Position numbers and translations under genes: made by a program. A stretch of 64,000 nt of DNA from Corynebacterium stationis (lineage in GTDB: Bacteria; Actinomycetota; Actinomycetes; Mycobacteriales; Mycobacteriaceae), in contig NZ_CP009251.1 in the NCBI RefSeq assembly GCF_001941345.1, positions 2,604,001-2,668,000 of the forward strand. The letters run 5' to 3'. The notes beneath the pieces are model-generated. The model did no database searches and was not told the origin of the DNA. It saw nothing but the letters and a program-made list of their open reading frames with translations. This document shows positions 1 through 9,041 of this stretch, one piece after another; position 1 is the stretch's first letter, and each line of letters begins with the position of its first letter.

Positions 1-993
1 GGACGTGGCATTTGGAATGATACCCAGCTGGTCACGCAGCCACTGAATAAGTGACCCGCCCACCGCGACTGAGCCTTCTAATGCGTAGACCGGCTTTTGC
101 CCTTCGCACTGGAAAGCTACGGTAGTGAGCAATCCATTGCCTGACCAGCGGGGTTGTTCACCGGTATTAAGCAGCATGAACAGGCCTGTGCCATAAGTGT
201 TTTTAGCTTCGCCCTCTTCAAAAGCGGCCTGGCCGAAAAGTGCGGCTTGCTGGTCGCCGAGCACACCAGTAATCGGGACTCTGGCCAAAGAGTCAGCTGC
301 GCGTACGTGTCCAAAGTCGCCAATGCTAGGACGAATCTCCGGCAGAATCGACAGCGGCACGCCGACTTCTTTGCACAGCTCCTCATCCCACTGCAGGGTA
401 CGAATATCCATGAGCAAGGTGCGCGAAGCATTAGTGACGTCGGTGAGGTGCAAAGCCTTCTTGCCCTGATCCCCACGAGCACCGCCGGTGAGGTGCCATA
501 GCAGCCAGGTATCGATAGTGCCGGCAAGAAGCTCGCCATTCTCAGCGCGCTCGCGCGCGCCCTCAACATTATCGAGGATCCATGCAATCTTCGGACCAGC
601 GGGATAAGAGTTAGCAAGAAGACCAGTGCGATCCAACCATTTATCATCCGGGTTAAGGGCGTGTGAAGTGCGCGTATCTTGCCACACAATCGCGTTATAG
701 ATTGGTTTTCCGGTTTGCTTATCCCATACCACGGCGGTTTCTCGTTGGTTGGTGATTCCTAGGGCAACAAAGTCTTCGGGGGAACCATCCACATCCACCA
801 TTGCCGCGGACACAGCACGGCGGGCGTTGTACCAAATCTCCGTCGCATCGTGCTCCACCCAACCTTGACGCGGCATGATTTGCTTATGCTCAAACTGCGC
901 GGAGGCACAAATTTGTCCTTCATGGTCAACAATAATGCACCGTGTTGATGTAGTGCCTTGATCAATAGCAGCGACGAAGCGTTGCTTTCCCAT
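1..993 (-). CDS. glpK: Glycerol kinase (3' part outside window)
   Basis: Phosphorylates glycerol to sn-glycerol 3-phosphate with ATP in the cytoplasm. I translated 331 codons without a stop from an ATG at 993 to the window edge; the family is about 500 residues long, so the C-terminal third lies outside. Visible FGGY-family features are the N-terminal phosphate-binding [11 protein letters not shown], then [13 protein letters not shown], the Asp-containing [24 protein letters not shown] and YGTGLF. The ATG overlaps the stop of the upstream HAD gene (TGATG), indicating translational coupling. It is the last visible gene of the leftward serS-plsC-HAD-glpK run, and the acyltransferase two genes upstream also uses glycerol 3-phosphate-derived substrates. 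Confidence 0.95.
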   Translation of the reverse strand, partial: MGKQRFVAAIDQGTTSTRCIIVDHEGQICASAQFEHKQIMPRQGWVEHDATEIWYNARRAVSAAMVDVDGSPEDFVALGITNQRETAVVWDKQTGKPIYNAIVWQDTRTSHALNPDDKWLDRTGLLANSYPAGPKIAWILDNVEGARERAENGELLAGTIDTWLLWHLTGGARGDQGKKALHLTDVTNASRTLLMDIRTLQWDEELCKEVGVPLSILPEIRPSIGDFGHVRAADSLARVPITGVLGDQQAALFGQAAFEEGEAKNTYGTGLFMLLNTGEQPRWSGNGLLTTVAFQCEGQKPVYALEGSVAVGGSLIQWLRDQLGIIPNATS

Positions 994-1817
994 CAGAACC
1001 ACCGTTCAAGGACATGCGCTACACCCGCTTCAGCATTAGAAACCGTCACCATATCGGCAGCGTCTTTCACCGCCTGGTCGGCATTCGCCATCGCAACACC
1101 AAGCCCTGCCCACTGCAGCATCTCAATGTCATTGGGCATATCGCCAAAAGCAATAACATCCTTTTGCGCAATACCATAGTGGCTGGCGAGGAATGCCACG
1201 CCGATTTCTTTGGTGATTCCAGGAGCAGCAACTTCCAACATTCCGTCCGGAATGGAGAAGGTTACATGCGCGACATCAGGATCCACATGCGGATTAATGA
1301 GATCGAAGAGTTCCTGCGACTGCATGTCAGGATTGCGGATGATCAGCTTCACCGCTGGCTGGCCAACCACACCGTGCACTGGCGCTACACCGAAGCCTTC
1401 GAAAGGTGCCTGCTCAGCATAGATTTCATCGACCACATACAATGTGTCCAACGGATCGTTTGAAGAAACGCCCGCGCGCTCCACAGCGAAGGAAACCTCC
1501 CCGTGGCGCGCCATAATTTCTTGCACGGTGGTGACAATCTCATTCATGGCGGCAGAATCCATTTCAATGGCGCGCAAAATCCGATCTTGGTCAGAGTCAT
1601 AGACCACCGCACCATTGGACGTTACGCATAATGGGCGAAGCGGAATCTGTTCCAGAATTGGTTGAATCCAGCGATGAGGGCGTCCTGTAGCCAAAGCAAA
1701 TTTCGCGCCGTCTTCCACCGCGCGGGTAACGACGTCGCGGTTGCGCGGAACTACTCGGTGATCCGGGTTTAGGAAGGTTCCATCAATATCCGAGGCAATA
1801 AACTTCGGAGCATCCAT
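993..1817 (-). CDS. HAD-superfamily Cof-type sugar/nucleotide phosphatase
   Basis: 274 residues. The N-terminal [10 protein letters not shown] carries the HAD nucleophile and acid/base aspartates (D10, D12). A threonine/lysine region and a C-terminal [13 protein letters not shown] give the metal-binding GDxxND motif. With the large inserted cap this is the Cof/IIB subclass, whose members dephosphorylate small phosphorylated metabolites. The substrate cannot be read from sequence. It starts 2 bp after the stop of the acyltransferase gene, and its own stop overlaps the glpK start, so the three genes are tightly coupled. Its place between a phospholipid acyltransferase and glycerol kinase suggests a phosphorylated glycerol or sugar substrate, but this is inference. 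Confidence 0.88.
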   Translation of the reverse strand: MDAPKFIASDIDGTFLNPDHRVVPRNRDVVTRAVEDGAKFALATGRPHRWIQPILEQIPLRPLCVTSNGAVVYDSDQDRILRAIEMDSAAMNEIVTTVQEIMARHGEVSFAVERAGVSSNDPLDTLYVVDEIYAEQAPFEGFGVAPVHGVVGQPAVKLIIRNPDMQSQELFDLINPHVDPDVAHVTFSIPDGMLEVAAPGITKEIGVAFLASHYGIAQKDVIAFGDMPNDIEMLQWAGLGVAMANADQAVKDAADMVTVSNAEAGVAHVLERWF

Positions 1818-1819
1818 GG

Positions 1820-2779
1820 TTATTGTTGTTCCTTCCGCGCCCTCATAGCCATCTTCTTCAATTGTTTTTGCGCACGCTTGGCTAGCTTATCTTCTTGCTT
1901 GCGTGCGTCTTTAGCAGCTTTTTGCTCTGCCTCTTTGGCTTTTCGCGCCGCACGGGCAGCGCGGTCTGCCGCATCCATCCGGTTGGCTTCCTCCAACGAA
2001 GGCGCAGCACCATTCATGGACGCTGGACGCCAGGCAAGGCCGTCTTCGAAAGGGCCGTAGCGTTCATCGTAAAGCTGGCGTGCCTGCTCCAACATGGATT
2101 TCATGGCAAAGTACAGCGCGTCAATATCTTTGTCGGCATCACCGCTAGTGGGAATTGCTTCCCCCACCATCATGATGATCGGCGTCTTCGAGCGCCCCAG
2201 GTTTTTCACTCCGCCCTTGGGGTAGATGCGATGCGAGCCCCAGCACACCATAGGTAGCAACGGAGCATCGGCAGCATTTGCGATGCGCGCAGCCCCGTTT
2301 TTCATGTCCTTAATTTCAAAAGAACGCGAAATAGTAGCTTCTGGGAAAATGCCGACGAGGTTGCCCTCTTTGATGCTGTCCACCGCAACGCTTATCGATG
2401 AACCACCAGCAGACCTATCCACAGGAATGTGCTTCATCTTTTTGCCTAGCCACTCGATGAAGGAGTTGCCGAAGATTTCCTTCTTTGCCATAAACCGCAC
2501 CATGCGCTTGCCGCGCAAATACGCAGGTACACCACCTAAAATGAAGTCATAATAGCTGGTGTGGTTCATCGCTAAGACCGCGCCACCATCGGCAGGGATA
2601 TTCTCCGCGCCCAACACGGTAATGCGCAGCCCTTGTGCTTGCATGATGTTTCGTGCAAGCGAAACAATGCCCGCGTAAAGACGTTCTGTCCGCTCTTTAT
2701 GGGGCGGCAGACGTTCTAAGTCAACAGGCACCCAGAAAATGCGGTCGCGCAGCTCGAGCGCGGTATTCGAATTAACCAT
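1820..2779 (-). CDS. 1-acyl-sn-glycerol-3-phosphate acyltransferase family protein
   Basis: 319 residues, PlsC/LPLAT fold. The catalytic block I motif is NHTSYYDF (H73, D78), and block III is seen as FPEATISRS, where the usual FPEGT has Ala in place of Gly. The enzyme should transfer an acyl chain to lysophosphatidic acid at the inner membrane face. The last 60 residues are a highly charged Lys/Ala/Arg/Glu tail of the kind seen in actinobacterial homologues. It lies 48 bp downstream of serS and 2 bp upstream of the HAD gene. It could be any LPLAT member; the acceptor specificity is not proven. Confidence 0.88.
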   Translation of the reverse strand: MVNSNTALELRDRIFWVPVDLERLPPHKERTERLYAGIVSLARNIMQAQGLRITVLGAENIPADGGAVLAMNHTSYYDFILGGVPAYLRGKRMVRFMAKKEIFGNSFIEWLGKKMKHIPVDRSAGGSSISVAVDSIKEGNLVGIFPEATISRSFEIKDMKNGAARIANAADAPLLPMVCWGSHRIYPKGGVKNLGRSKTPIIMMVGEAIPTSGDADKDIDALYFAMKSMLEQARQLYDERYGPFEDGLAWRPASMNGAAPSLEEANRMDAADRAARAARKAKEAEQKAAKDARKQEDKLAKRAQKQLKKMAMRARKEQQ

Positions 2780-2827
2780 GACGTTTCTTGTCTAGCTTTC
2801 TGTGTGCCCGGGATAGAAGGTTCGCAA

Positions 2828-4087
2828 TTACTTGATTGGCTCCAGGATGTCCTTGCCCATCATTGGACGCAGTGCTTCTGGGATAACAACAGAGCCATCA
2901 GCCTGCTGGTTATTTTCCAGAATTGCAACCAGCCAGCGGGTAGTCGCCAAAGTGCCGTTGAGGGTCGCAGCAATCTGGGTCTTGCCGTTTTCATCACGGT
3001 AGCGAGTTTGCAGACGACGCGCTTGGAAGGTGGTGCAGTTCGAGGTCGAGGTCAGCTCGCGGTAAGCATCCTGGGTTGGAACCCACGCTTCGGTGTCGAA
3101 CTTGCGTGCAGCTGATGCGCCCAAGTCACCACCGGCAACATCAATGACTCGGTAGTGCAGATTCATAGCATCGAGCATCTCGCGCTCCATGGCCAGCAAT
3201 TGCTGGTGCTGCTTTTCCGCATCCTCAGGCTTGCAGTAGGTAAACATTTCCACCTTGTCGAACTGGTGCACGCGCAAGATACCGCGGGTGTCCTTGCCGT
3301 GGGAACCAGCTTCACGACGGAAGCACGAAGACCAGCCCGCGTACTGAATTGGACCATTGGAAAGGTCGATGATTTCATCTTTGTGGTAGCCCGCAAGTGC
3401 CACCTCAGAGGTACCAACAAGGTACAAGTCATCGCGTTCTAGGTAGTAGATTTCATCCGAGTGGTCACCCAAGAAACCAGTACCAGCCATGATTTCTGGA
3501 CGTACCAGCACTGGTGGAATCATCAGAGTGAATCCAGCAGCGCGGGCCTTTTGCGCAGCGAGAAGCATCATGCTCAGCTGCAAGAAAGCACCATCACCGG
3601 TGAGGTAGTAAAAACGCGCGCCACCGATTTTCGCACCGCGCTTGGTGTCAATAAGTCCTAAGGATTCGCCCAGCTCCAAGTGGTCCTTAGGCTCAAAGTC
3701 GAACTGCGGCTTTGTGCCGTAGTGGTCCAAGACCACGAAGTCATCTTCGCCGCCGGCAGGTGCGCCCTCAACAACGTTGGAGAGCTTGTACTGCAGGGTT
3801 TCTACGTGCTCTTCGGCAGCACGCTGGGATTCTTCGGCCTGCTTGACCTTTTCTTTAAGCTCATTTGAGCCTTCCAGCAGTGCTGGACGCTCCTCCGGAG
3901 ATGCTTGACCGATCTTCTTGCCGAAAGCTTTTTGCTCTGCACGCAGCTCATCGGCAGCTAAGATCGCAGATCGACGTGCAGCATCTGCTTCCAGCAGCTG
4001 ATCAACAAGCTGCGGGTCCTCACCACGGGTGACCTGTGAGGCACGGACGACGTCAGGGGATTCACGGAGGAATTTAAGATCAATCAC
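2828..4087 (-). CDS. serS: Seryl-tRNA synthetase
   Basis: 419 residues, full length for the family. The N-terminal roughly 100 residues form the long charged coiled-coil arm that binds the tRNA long variable arm. The class II catalytic core follows, with motif 2 seen as [15 protein letters not shown] and motif 3 as [19 protein letters not shown]. It charges tRNA-Ser (and tRNA-Sec where present) with serine. The ATG at 4087 gives the usual [12 protein letters not shown] start. It is transcribed leftward and is divergent from the GntR gene across 129 bp. It appears to head the serS-plsC-HAD-glpK unit. Confidence 0.97.
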   Translation of the reverse strand: MIDLKFLRESPDVVRASQVTRGEDPQLVDQLLEADAARRSAILAADELRAEQKAFGKKIGQASPEERPALLEGSNELKEKVKQAEESQRAAEEHVETLQYKLSNVVEGAPAGGEDDFVVLDHYGTKPQFDFEPKDHLELGESLGLIDTKRGAKIGGARFYYLTGDGAFLQLSMMLLAAQKARAAGFTLMIPPVLVRPEIMAGTGFLGDHSDEIYYLERDDLYLVGTSEVALAGYHKDEIIDLSNGPIQYAGWSSCFRREAGSHGKDTRGILRVHQFDKVEMFTYCKPEDAEKQHQQLLAMEREMLDAMNLHYRVIDVAGGDLGASAARKFDTEAWVPTQDAYRELTSTSNCTTFQARRLQTRYRDENGKTQIAATLNGTLATTRWLVAILENNQQADGSVVIPEALRPMMGKDILEPIK

Positions 4088-4180
4088 GAGCTCAATCCTA
4101 CCGCACCCCTCCTCGCGTTACAGTCACAACCACCAGCCAGCAGCACTCCTATTTAAAGGAGAGTACATCGTCCATTCCGG

Positions 4181-4216
4181 TTGCAGTGGTCATAACCAGA
4201 AGCCTAGGATGGATCT
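4181..4216 (+). promoter_or_regulatory. Promoter of the HutC-type regulator, leaderless
   Basis: TTGCAG (4181-4186) and TAGGAT (4205-4210) are separated by 18 bp and stand 6 bp before the ATG at 4217. There is no Shine-Dalgarno sequence between them, so the mRNA probably begins at or next to the start codon. Confidence 0.55.
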
Positions 4217-4969
4217 ATGTCCGAAGCGCCGATTCTTCCCCACAAGGAAATTATTGATGGCCCGACGCCGAAGCATGCCCAATTGCGCGAAATCCTCGCC
4301 GAGGTGTGCCGCACTACTTTAAAACCGGGCGATCCCCTGCCTGGTGAACGGCTTTTGGAAGATTTCTATGGCGTCTCGCGCATCACGGTACGCAGAGCAA
4401 TTGGCGATCTAGTCGCGGCCGGCCGCCTGCGGCGTGTGCGCGGCAAGGGTACCTTCGTTGCCCCTAACCCACTGGTCTCACGCCTGCACTTGGCGTCTTT
4501 TTCCGATGAGATGGGCGCGCAAGATGTCTCTGCGAGCTCACGGATTTTGCTTTCCGGCCGGGCCACAGCACCGACTGATGTCAATAAGTTCTTTCAAACC
4601 GAAGAAAGTACTCCGCACATTCACCTGCGCCGCTTGCGCCTTGGCGACGGTGAGCCCTACTCCATCGATGATGGCTGGTACAACTCCGAACTGGCGCCAA
4701 CTTTGCTCGAGAATGACGTTTATAACTCCGTCTATTCAATTTTAGAAAATGATTTTGACCTGCCCATTTCCGGCGCAGATCAAACCGTGACCGCCGTGGC
4801 AGCCGACGAAGAAGTCGCATCGCTTCTCGATGTCACCCCTGGCACACCACTTTTGCACATCATTAGATATTCCAGCTCAGGGGATAAACCCGTAGAGTGG
4901 TGTTCATCTGTATATCGCACTGACCGTTACCGACTGTCCACCCGAATTGCTCGCGCGCTGGAATTCTAG
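4217..4969 (+). CDS. farR: GntR/HutC-family transcriptional regulator (FarR-like)
   Basis: 250 residues. The winged helix-turn-helix occupies residues about 12-75 (LREILAEVCRTTLKPGDPLP, then LEDFYGVSRITVRRAIGDL). A UTRA ligand-binding domain follows from about residue 90 to the end, with the typical ending VEWCSSVYRTDRYR. It sits next to serS as the corynebacterial regulator FarR does, which is why I use that symbol. Direct identity is not proven. HutC-type proteins bind small acidic or acylated ligands and repress as dimers. The promoter has a -10 only 6 bp before the ATG, so translation is probably leaderless. Confidence 0.8.
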   Translation: MSEAPILPHKEIIDGPTPKHAQLREILAEVCRTTLKPGDPLPGERLLEDFYGVSRITVRRAIGDLVAAGRLRRVRGKGTFVAPNPLVSRLHLASFSDEMGAQDVSASSRILLSGRATAPTDVNKFFQTEESTPHIHLRRLRLGDGEPYSIDDGWYNSELAPTLLENDVYNSVYSILENDFDLPISGADQTVTAVAADEEVASLLDVTPGTPLLHIIRYSSSGDKPVEWCSSVYRTDRYRLSTRIARALEF

Positions 4970-5004
4970 ACTCGCCCAAACAGTCGGCTAAACTAAGGTT
5001 TCTT

Positions 5005-6126
5005 ATGACTACTGCAAGCACATCGAAGGCCTGGAGATCCGCGGCCGCCCCACGCATTGCACTTGTCGCTGCTGCTTGTGCCGCTGCATTTTTAGGCACT
5101 TACGATTACGTCAGTGGCAACGCTGCACAAATTGCAGCTGAGTCCGATGTCATCAATACCACTACTTCTGCGCCATCGCCGGGCAATAGTTCTACGCCTT
5201 TTACCGAAGCTAGCGCCGGTGATTGTGTCACCTGGGATGTGGGAAGCGATGGTAATTTCTCTAATTTCAACGTTACCGATTGCGCCGATGAGCACCGATT
5301 CGAAGTCGCGACCGTAGAGAACTTGGCTATCTACCCCACCAGCGAATTCGGTCCTGAGGCTGAGATTCCGGATTTGGATCGCCAAGCTCAGCTGCGTGAA
5401 GAGCTATGCCAAGGGTCCACGCTGAATTACCTCGACGGACAGTTCGATCCTGCGGGTAAGTATTCTATTGCTCCTATTTTGCCGCCAGCCGATGCTTGGG
5501 TCAATGGCGATCGCACCATGCTCTGCGGTCTACAAACCACCAATGAAGAAGGCATCCCGCAGCGCACCGAAGGCCGCGTCTCAGAAGTAGACCAAGCAAA
5601 TATTGCCCAGCCTGGCGAGTGCCGTGAGATCAGCGATGACCAAGTGCTGCGCACCGTCGATTGCGCACAACCGCACCAGATGGAAACCATCTCCGTGGTC
5701 AACCTGGCTGAAGAATTCTCGCGCGGTACTCCATCTATCGACGACCAGAATGATTTCCTTGCTTCACGATGCGCCGATGATGCCATCGCTTATCTTGGCG
5801 ATGAGGAAAATCTCTACCAATCCACACTGCAGCCTTACTGGGGAACCATTTCAGAAACTTCCTGGAATGGCGGTACGCGTTCGGTGAACTGTTCCTTGAT
5901 CCATGCCGGCGATGATGGCGATTCCTTCTCTGAAATCGTTGGCACCGCCACCGATGGCCGCGATGGTTTCACTATCAACGGCAAGGCTCCCGAAAAGCAG
6001 CCTGAGCGCAATCCCCTGCGTGGTTCCGAAGACAATAACAGCCCCGCTCCTAGCACTCCTGCCAGTGGCGATTCCACCAGTGGCGATTCAGCAGCAAGCG
6101 AGCCCGAGGCTGCACCAGCGCAGTAG
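5005..6126 (+). CDS. Membrane-anchored septum-formation family protein
   Basis: 373 residues. A single N-terminal membrane segment (about residues 16-34, Ala-rich) is preceded by positive residues, so the rest is extracytoplasmic. Two similar Cys-containing repeats follow: one around SAGDCVTWDV...TDCADEHRFEVATVENL and one around QPGECREISDD...VDCAQPHQMETISVVNL. This is the pattern of the actinobacterial septum-formation domain (the Pfam family of that name). The C-terminal 60 residues are Pro/Ser/Glu-rich and low complexity. A -10-like TAAACT lies 10 bp before the ATG. It is followed closely by a zincin gene. The exact role is unknown. Confidence 0.72.
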   Translation: MTTASTSKAWRSAAAPRIALVAAACAAAFLGTYDYVSGNAAQIAAESDVINTTTSAPSPGNSSTPFTEASAGDCVTWDVGSDGNFSNFNVTDCADEHRFEVATVENLAIYPTSEFGPEAEIPDLDRQAQLREELCQGSTLNYLDGQFDPAGKYSIAPILPPADAWVNGDRTMLCGLQTTNEEGIPQRTEGRVSEVDQANIAQPGECREISDDQVLRTVDCAQPHQMETISVVNLAEEFSRGTPSIDDQNDFLASRCADDAIAYLGDEENLYQSTLQPYWGTISETSWNGGTRSVNCSLIHAGDDGDSFSEIVGTATDGRDGFTINGKAPEKQPERNPLRGSEDNNSPAPSTPASGDSTSGDSAASEPEAAPAQ

Positions 6127-6148
6127 CGTCGGGCATCGGTGAGTGCAC

Positions 6149-6496
6149 ATGGTGGAAGTTACTGAAGAGCGTTTCGATGAAATGGTCAACGATGCTCTGG
6201 ACAAAATCCCAGACCAATTCGTTGCCAAGATGCGCAATCTGGTCATCCTGGTGCGCGATTTCAACGAAGACAGCCCCGGCATTTTAGGGCTCTACGAAGG
6301 CGTATCACTGACCGAGCGCACCCACCACCACACCGGCTTTTTACCCGACGCCATCTTCATCTATCGCGGTGCACTTCAAAATATGTGCTCCACCGAAGAG
6401 CAACTAGCCCACGAAGTTAAAGTCACCGTCTTCCACGAACTCGGACACTACTTCGGCTTTAGCGAAGAAGAACTCCACCGCCTCGGCTGGGGGTAA
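6149..6496 (+). CDS. Small metallopeptidase-family (zincin-like) protein
   Basis: About 115 residues from the ATG at 6149 (a GTG two codons earlier is also possible). The HELGHYFGFSEEELHRLG segment near the C-terminus supplies an HExxH zinc motif followed by a Glu-rich helix. This and the N-terminal RFDEMVNDALDKIP match the actinobacterial zincin_1 family of short cytoplasmic proteins. Peptidase activity has not been shown for most members. It lies 22 bp after the septum-formation gene on the same strand, so the two are probably cotranscribed. Confidence 0.82.
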   Translation: MVEVTEERFDEMVNDALDKIPDQFVAKMRNLVILVRDFNEDSPGILGLYEGVSLTERTHHHTGFLPDAIFIYRGALQNMCSTEEQLAHEVKVTVFHELGHYFGFSEEELHRLGWG

Positions 6497-6597
6497 CTCG
6501 CTATCGCTGCGTTACCGAGAAAGCAAAACTCACCAAAAGCACCGGGGAACACCCACACCGCGGACCCCACCAGAAAGAAACCTCCACCACGGCAGCA

Positions 6598-6626
6598 GGA
6601 AATCGCGCGCGAAAGGCGCGATTTCC
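6598..6626 (+). terminator. Hairpin after the zincin gene
   Basis: Perfect 11-bp inverted repeat (6598-6608 GGAAATCGCGC, 6616-6626 GCGCGATTTCC) with a 7-base loop. No clean T-run follows, so it may be a weak intrinsic terminator or another RNA structure. The 6497-6597 stretch before it shows no gene. Confidence 0.5.
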
Positions 6627-6697
6627 CGGACACTTTAAATAATTAAAGTAATGGTCTTCACAAATCTTAGTGATTGGCGCTACACTGTTCCCATAGA

Positions 6698-6708
6698 TTG
6701 TTCAACAA
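6698..6708. promoter_or_regulatory. Candidate GntR/FCD operator upstream of pxpA
   Basis: TTGTTCAACAA, a palindrome around a single central base, fits the FadR-type consensus TnGTnnnACnA. It lies just downstream of a -10-like TACACT (6681-6686), where a bound repressor would block initiation. The same 11-mer (reverse complement) occurs at 13517-13527 before the NRAMP gene. Confidence 0.65.
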
Positions 6709-6726
6709 CTTTTGGGATGGTGCTGT

Positions 6727-7488
6727 ATGTCTTCGGTGCATATTGATCTGAATGCCGATCTAGGCGAAACCACCGCTGGTAACCCCGTTGCTGACGATGG
6801 AGCCATGCTGCAAATGGTCTCATCAGCCAACGTGGCGACAGGTTTCCACGCAGGTGACCCGCACTCCATTGCTGGCACGCTCAAAGCGGCAGCCGCAGCC
6901 GGCGTGACCGTGGGTGCGCACCCTGGATACAACGATCCAGCTGCGTTTGGCCGGCGATTTCTCGATTACGATCCGGCAGAGCTTGCCGATGAAGTCACGT
7001 ATCAAATCGGTGCACTCGACGCCCTCGCGCGAGCCAACGGCACCAGGATTTCCTACGTGAAGCCACATGGCGCAATGTACAACGCCATCGTGCACCACCA
7101 CGCACAAGCGCAAGCAGTTATCGATGGCATCAAAGCATTTGGCGACATCCCAGTAATGTTGCTGCCTGGTGGCGTGGCCGTCGAGATCGCAGAGAAGTCC
7201 GGCCTGACGGTCATTCGCGAGGCCTTTGCCGACCGCAATTACAATCCAGACGGCACGTTGGTCAGCCGTCGTGAAGCCAATGCGGTCTTGCACGACCCAG
7301 CCGATGTGGTTGTCCGCGTACTCGAAGTCGCAGAACATGGCTCGATCACGGCTATCGATGGCAGCGTCTTGCACGTCGATGCACAGTCCGTATGCACCCA
7401 CGGCGATTCCCCGGGCTCCGTTAATCTTCTGCGCGAAGTGGTCGCGGAGCTAAACCGTCGCGATATCGAGATCCGGAGCTTTGCCTAA
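6727..7488 (+). CDS. pxpA: LamB/YcsF family 5-oxoprolinase subunit A
   Basis: 253 residues from the ATG at 6727, which begins MSSVHIDLNADLGE; a TTG five codons upstream is less likely. Family signatures are DLNADLGE, the histidines in NVATGFHAGDP and GAHPGYNDP, SYVKPHGAMYN and REAFADRNYNPDGTLVSR. PxpA works with PxpB and PxpC to open 5-oxoproline (pyroglutamate) to glutamate using ATP. Its stop overlaps the next start (TAATG). It is the first gene of the rightward arm of the module. Confidence 0.9.
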   Translation: MSSVHIDLNADLGETTAGNPVADDGAMLQMVSSANVATGFHAGDPHSIAGTLKAAAAAGVTVGAHPGYNDPAAFGRRFLDYDPAELADEVTYQIGALDALARANGTRISYVKPHGAMYNAIVHHHAQAQAVIDGIKAFGDIPVMLLPGGVAVEIAEKSGLTVIREAFADRNYNPDGTLVSRREANAVLHDPADVVVRVLEVAEHGSITAIDGSVLHVDAQSVCTHGDSPGSVNLLREVVAELNRRDIEIRSFA

Positions 7489-9041
7489 TGCAGATCCACC
7501 CCGTTGGAACCCGCGCGCTGCTCATCGATCTCGATGGACTTAACCAAGTCATGGACTATCACGCAGCACTTAGCGCCCGCCCGCTAAAAAACCAGGTGGA
7601 TTGCATTGCTGCAGCCACCACCGTGTTGCTTACTTTCGAGACTCCTGACTCAGCGCGCCATGCCGCGAATTTCTTAGAAGACTTCACGCCAGGACCTGCC
7701 AAGATGTCCGAGGCACGCACAGTAGAAATCGACGTACTTTATGACGGCGAAGACATCGATGAAGTAGCGAACCTTCTCGGAATGTCACGCGAAGGTGTCA
7801 TCGACTGGCATACCTCCACCGAGTGGACTGCTGCCTTTGGTGGTTTCGCACCTGGCTTTAGCTACTGCGCACCCGCCAACCCTGCCGACGCGCGGTCAAT
7901 TCCGCGGCGATCCAGCCCGCGTACCGCTGTCCCCGCAGGTGCAGTGGCTATCGCCGGCGATTTCTCGGCGGTCTACCCACGCCAGTCCCCCGGCGGCTGG
8001 CAACTCCTGGGAACCACGAATACGCCCATGTGGGATTCCCAAGCTGAGCCACCCGCGCTGGTCCAACCCGGTGACCGCGTGCGCTACCGGGCAGTGAGTT
8101 CTTTGCCCGAAATCTACGACGCTGGCTCTATCGCCAAGCGTTCCCCGGCGCGCCTCCCGCGCATGGAAGTGGTAGACGCAGGCCTTTTGACCTTGTACCA
8201 AGATTTGGGCCGCCCAGGATTCGGCGACCTTGGTGTGACTTCCTCGGGTGCGGCAGATAGGGCATCGGCAGCAACCGCAAATATTGCAGTGGGCAACCCC
8301 CGGCAGTCGACGGTTTTGGAAAACATCGGCGGCATGGAACTGCGCGCTTTAAGCGATACCGTCGTATGTGTAACAGGTGCCGCAGCGCGCGTCCGCCTCG
8401 GCGATATGCCAGTGCAGCTCGCACGACCGATTCTGGTCACCGCTGGCCAAACGGTGATCATCGAGCCAGCTGAATACGGCATGCGCAACTACGTCGCTAT
8501 CCGCGGCGGGTTAATCGCCGACTCCGAGCTGGGCTCTTCGGCCACAGATGTTCTCTCCGGCTTGGGCCCAGCACCTGTCAGCGCCGGCGACATTCTTGGC
8601 GTGCTTCCACGCTCCACCGGTATGACTGACGGCCAACTGGCGAACCCACTGCGCGTCAGCCAATCCAACGATGGGCGCACCGTTGCCACGCTGCGCTGCG
8701 TGCTCGGCCCGCGCGATAACTGGTTCGGCGACAATGTCCAGCAGTTCCTAGATACCGAGTGGACCGTGAGCTCTCATTCCAACCGTGTCGGACTGCGCTT
8801 GGACTCAGACACCACCGTCGAGCGCGTACTCGATGGCGAGCTGCCATCAGAAGGCATGGTCGCAGGCTCCGTGCAGATTCCTCCCAATGGCAAGCCCGTG
8901 CTCTTTCTGCGCGACCACGCCGTGACCGGCGGCTATCCGGTTATCGCCACCGTTTTAGATGAAGATATTGATATTGCCGCACAGCTCCCACCCGGGGCTC
9001 TAGTGCGCTTTGAAGTTAAGGGAAACACTCATGACCATTAA
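7488..9041 (+). CDS. pxpBC: Fused 5-oxoprolinase subunits B and C (KipI-KipA type)
   Basis: 517 residues. Residues 1 to about 210 are the KipI/PxpB domain (WTAAFGGFAPGFSYC, then RTAVPAGAVAIAG and PGGWQLLG). From about residue 222 to the end is the KipA/PxpC domain, related to the carboxyltransferase of urea carboxylase (VVDAGLLTLYQDLGRPGFGDLGV, GAADRASAATAN, and HAVTGGYPVIATV near the end). The two are separate genes in many bacteria; here they are one chain. It overlaps pxpA by 1 bp and the biotin carboxylase gene by 11 bp, so the three products are likely made together. Confidence 0.88.
   Translation: MQIHPVGTRALLIDLDGLNQVMDYHAALSARPLKNQVDCIAAATTVLLTFETPDSARHAANFLEDFTPGPAKMSEARTVEIDVLYDGEDIDEVANLLGMSREGVIDWHTSTEWTAAFGGFAPGFSYCAPANPADARSIPRRSSPRTAVPAGAVAIAGDFSAVYPRQSPGGWQLLGTTNTPMWDSQAEPPALVQPGDRVRYRAVSSLPEIYDAGSIAKRSPARLPRMEVVDAGLLTLYQDLGRPGFGDLGVTSSGAADRASAATANIAVGNPRQSTVLENIGGMELRALSDTVVCVTGAAARVRLGDMPVQLARPILVTAGQTVIIEPAEYGMRNYVAIRGGLIADSELGSSATDVLSGLGPAPVSAGDILGVLPRSTGMTDGQLANPLRVSQSNDGRTVATLRCVLGPRDNWFGDNVQQFLDTEWTVSSHSNRVGLRLDSDTTVERVLDGELPSEGMVAGSVQIPPNGKPVLFLRDHAVTGGYPVIATVLDEDIDIAAQLPPGALVRFEVKGNTHDH

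Noticed and set aside
1..993. glpK as a pseudogene broken by frameshift
   Set aside because: The frame is continuous from 993 to base 1 with all expected motifs; it is merely cut by the window edge.
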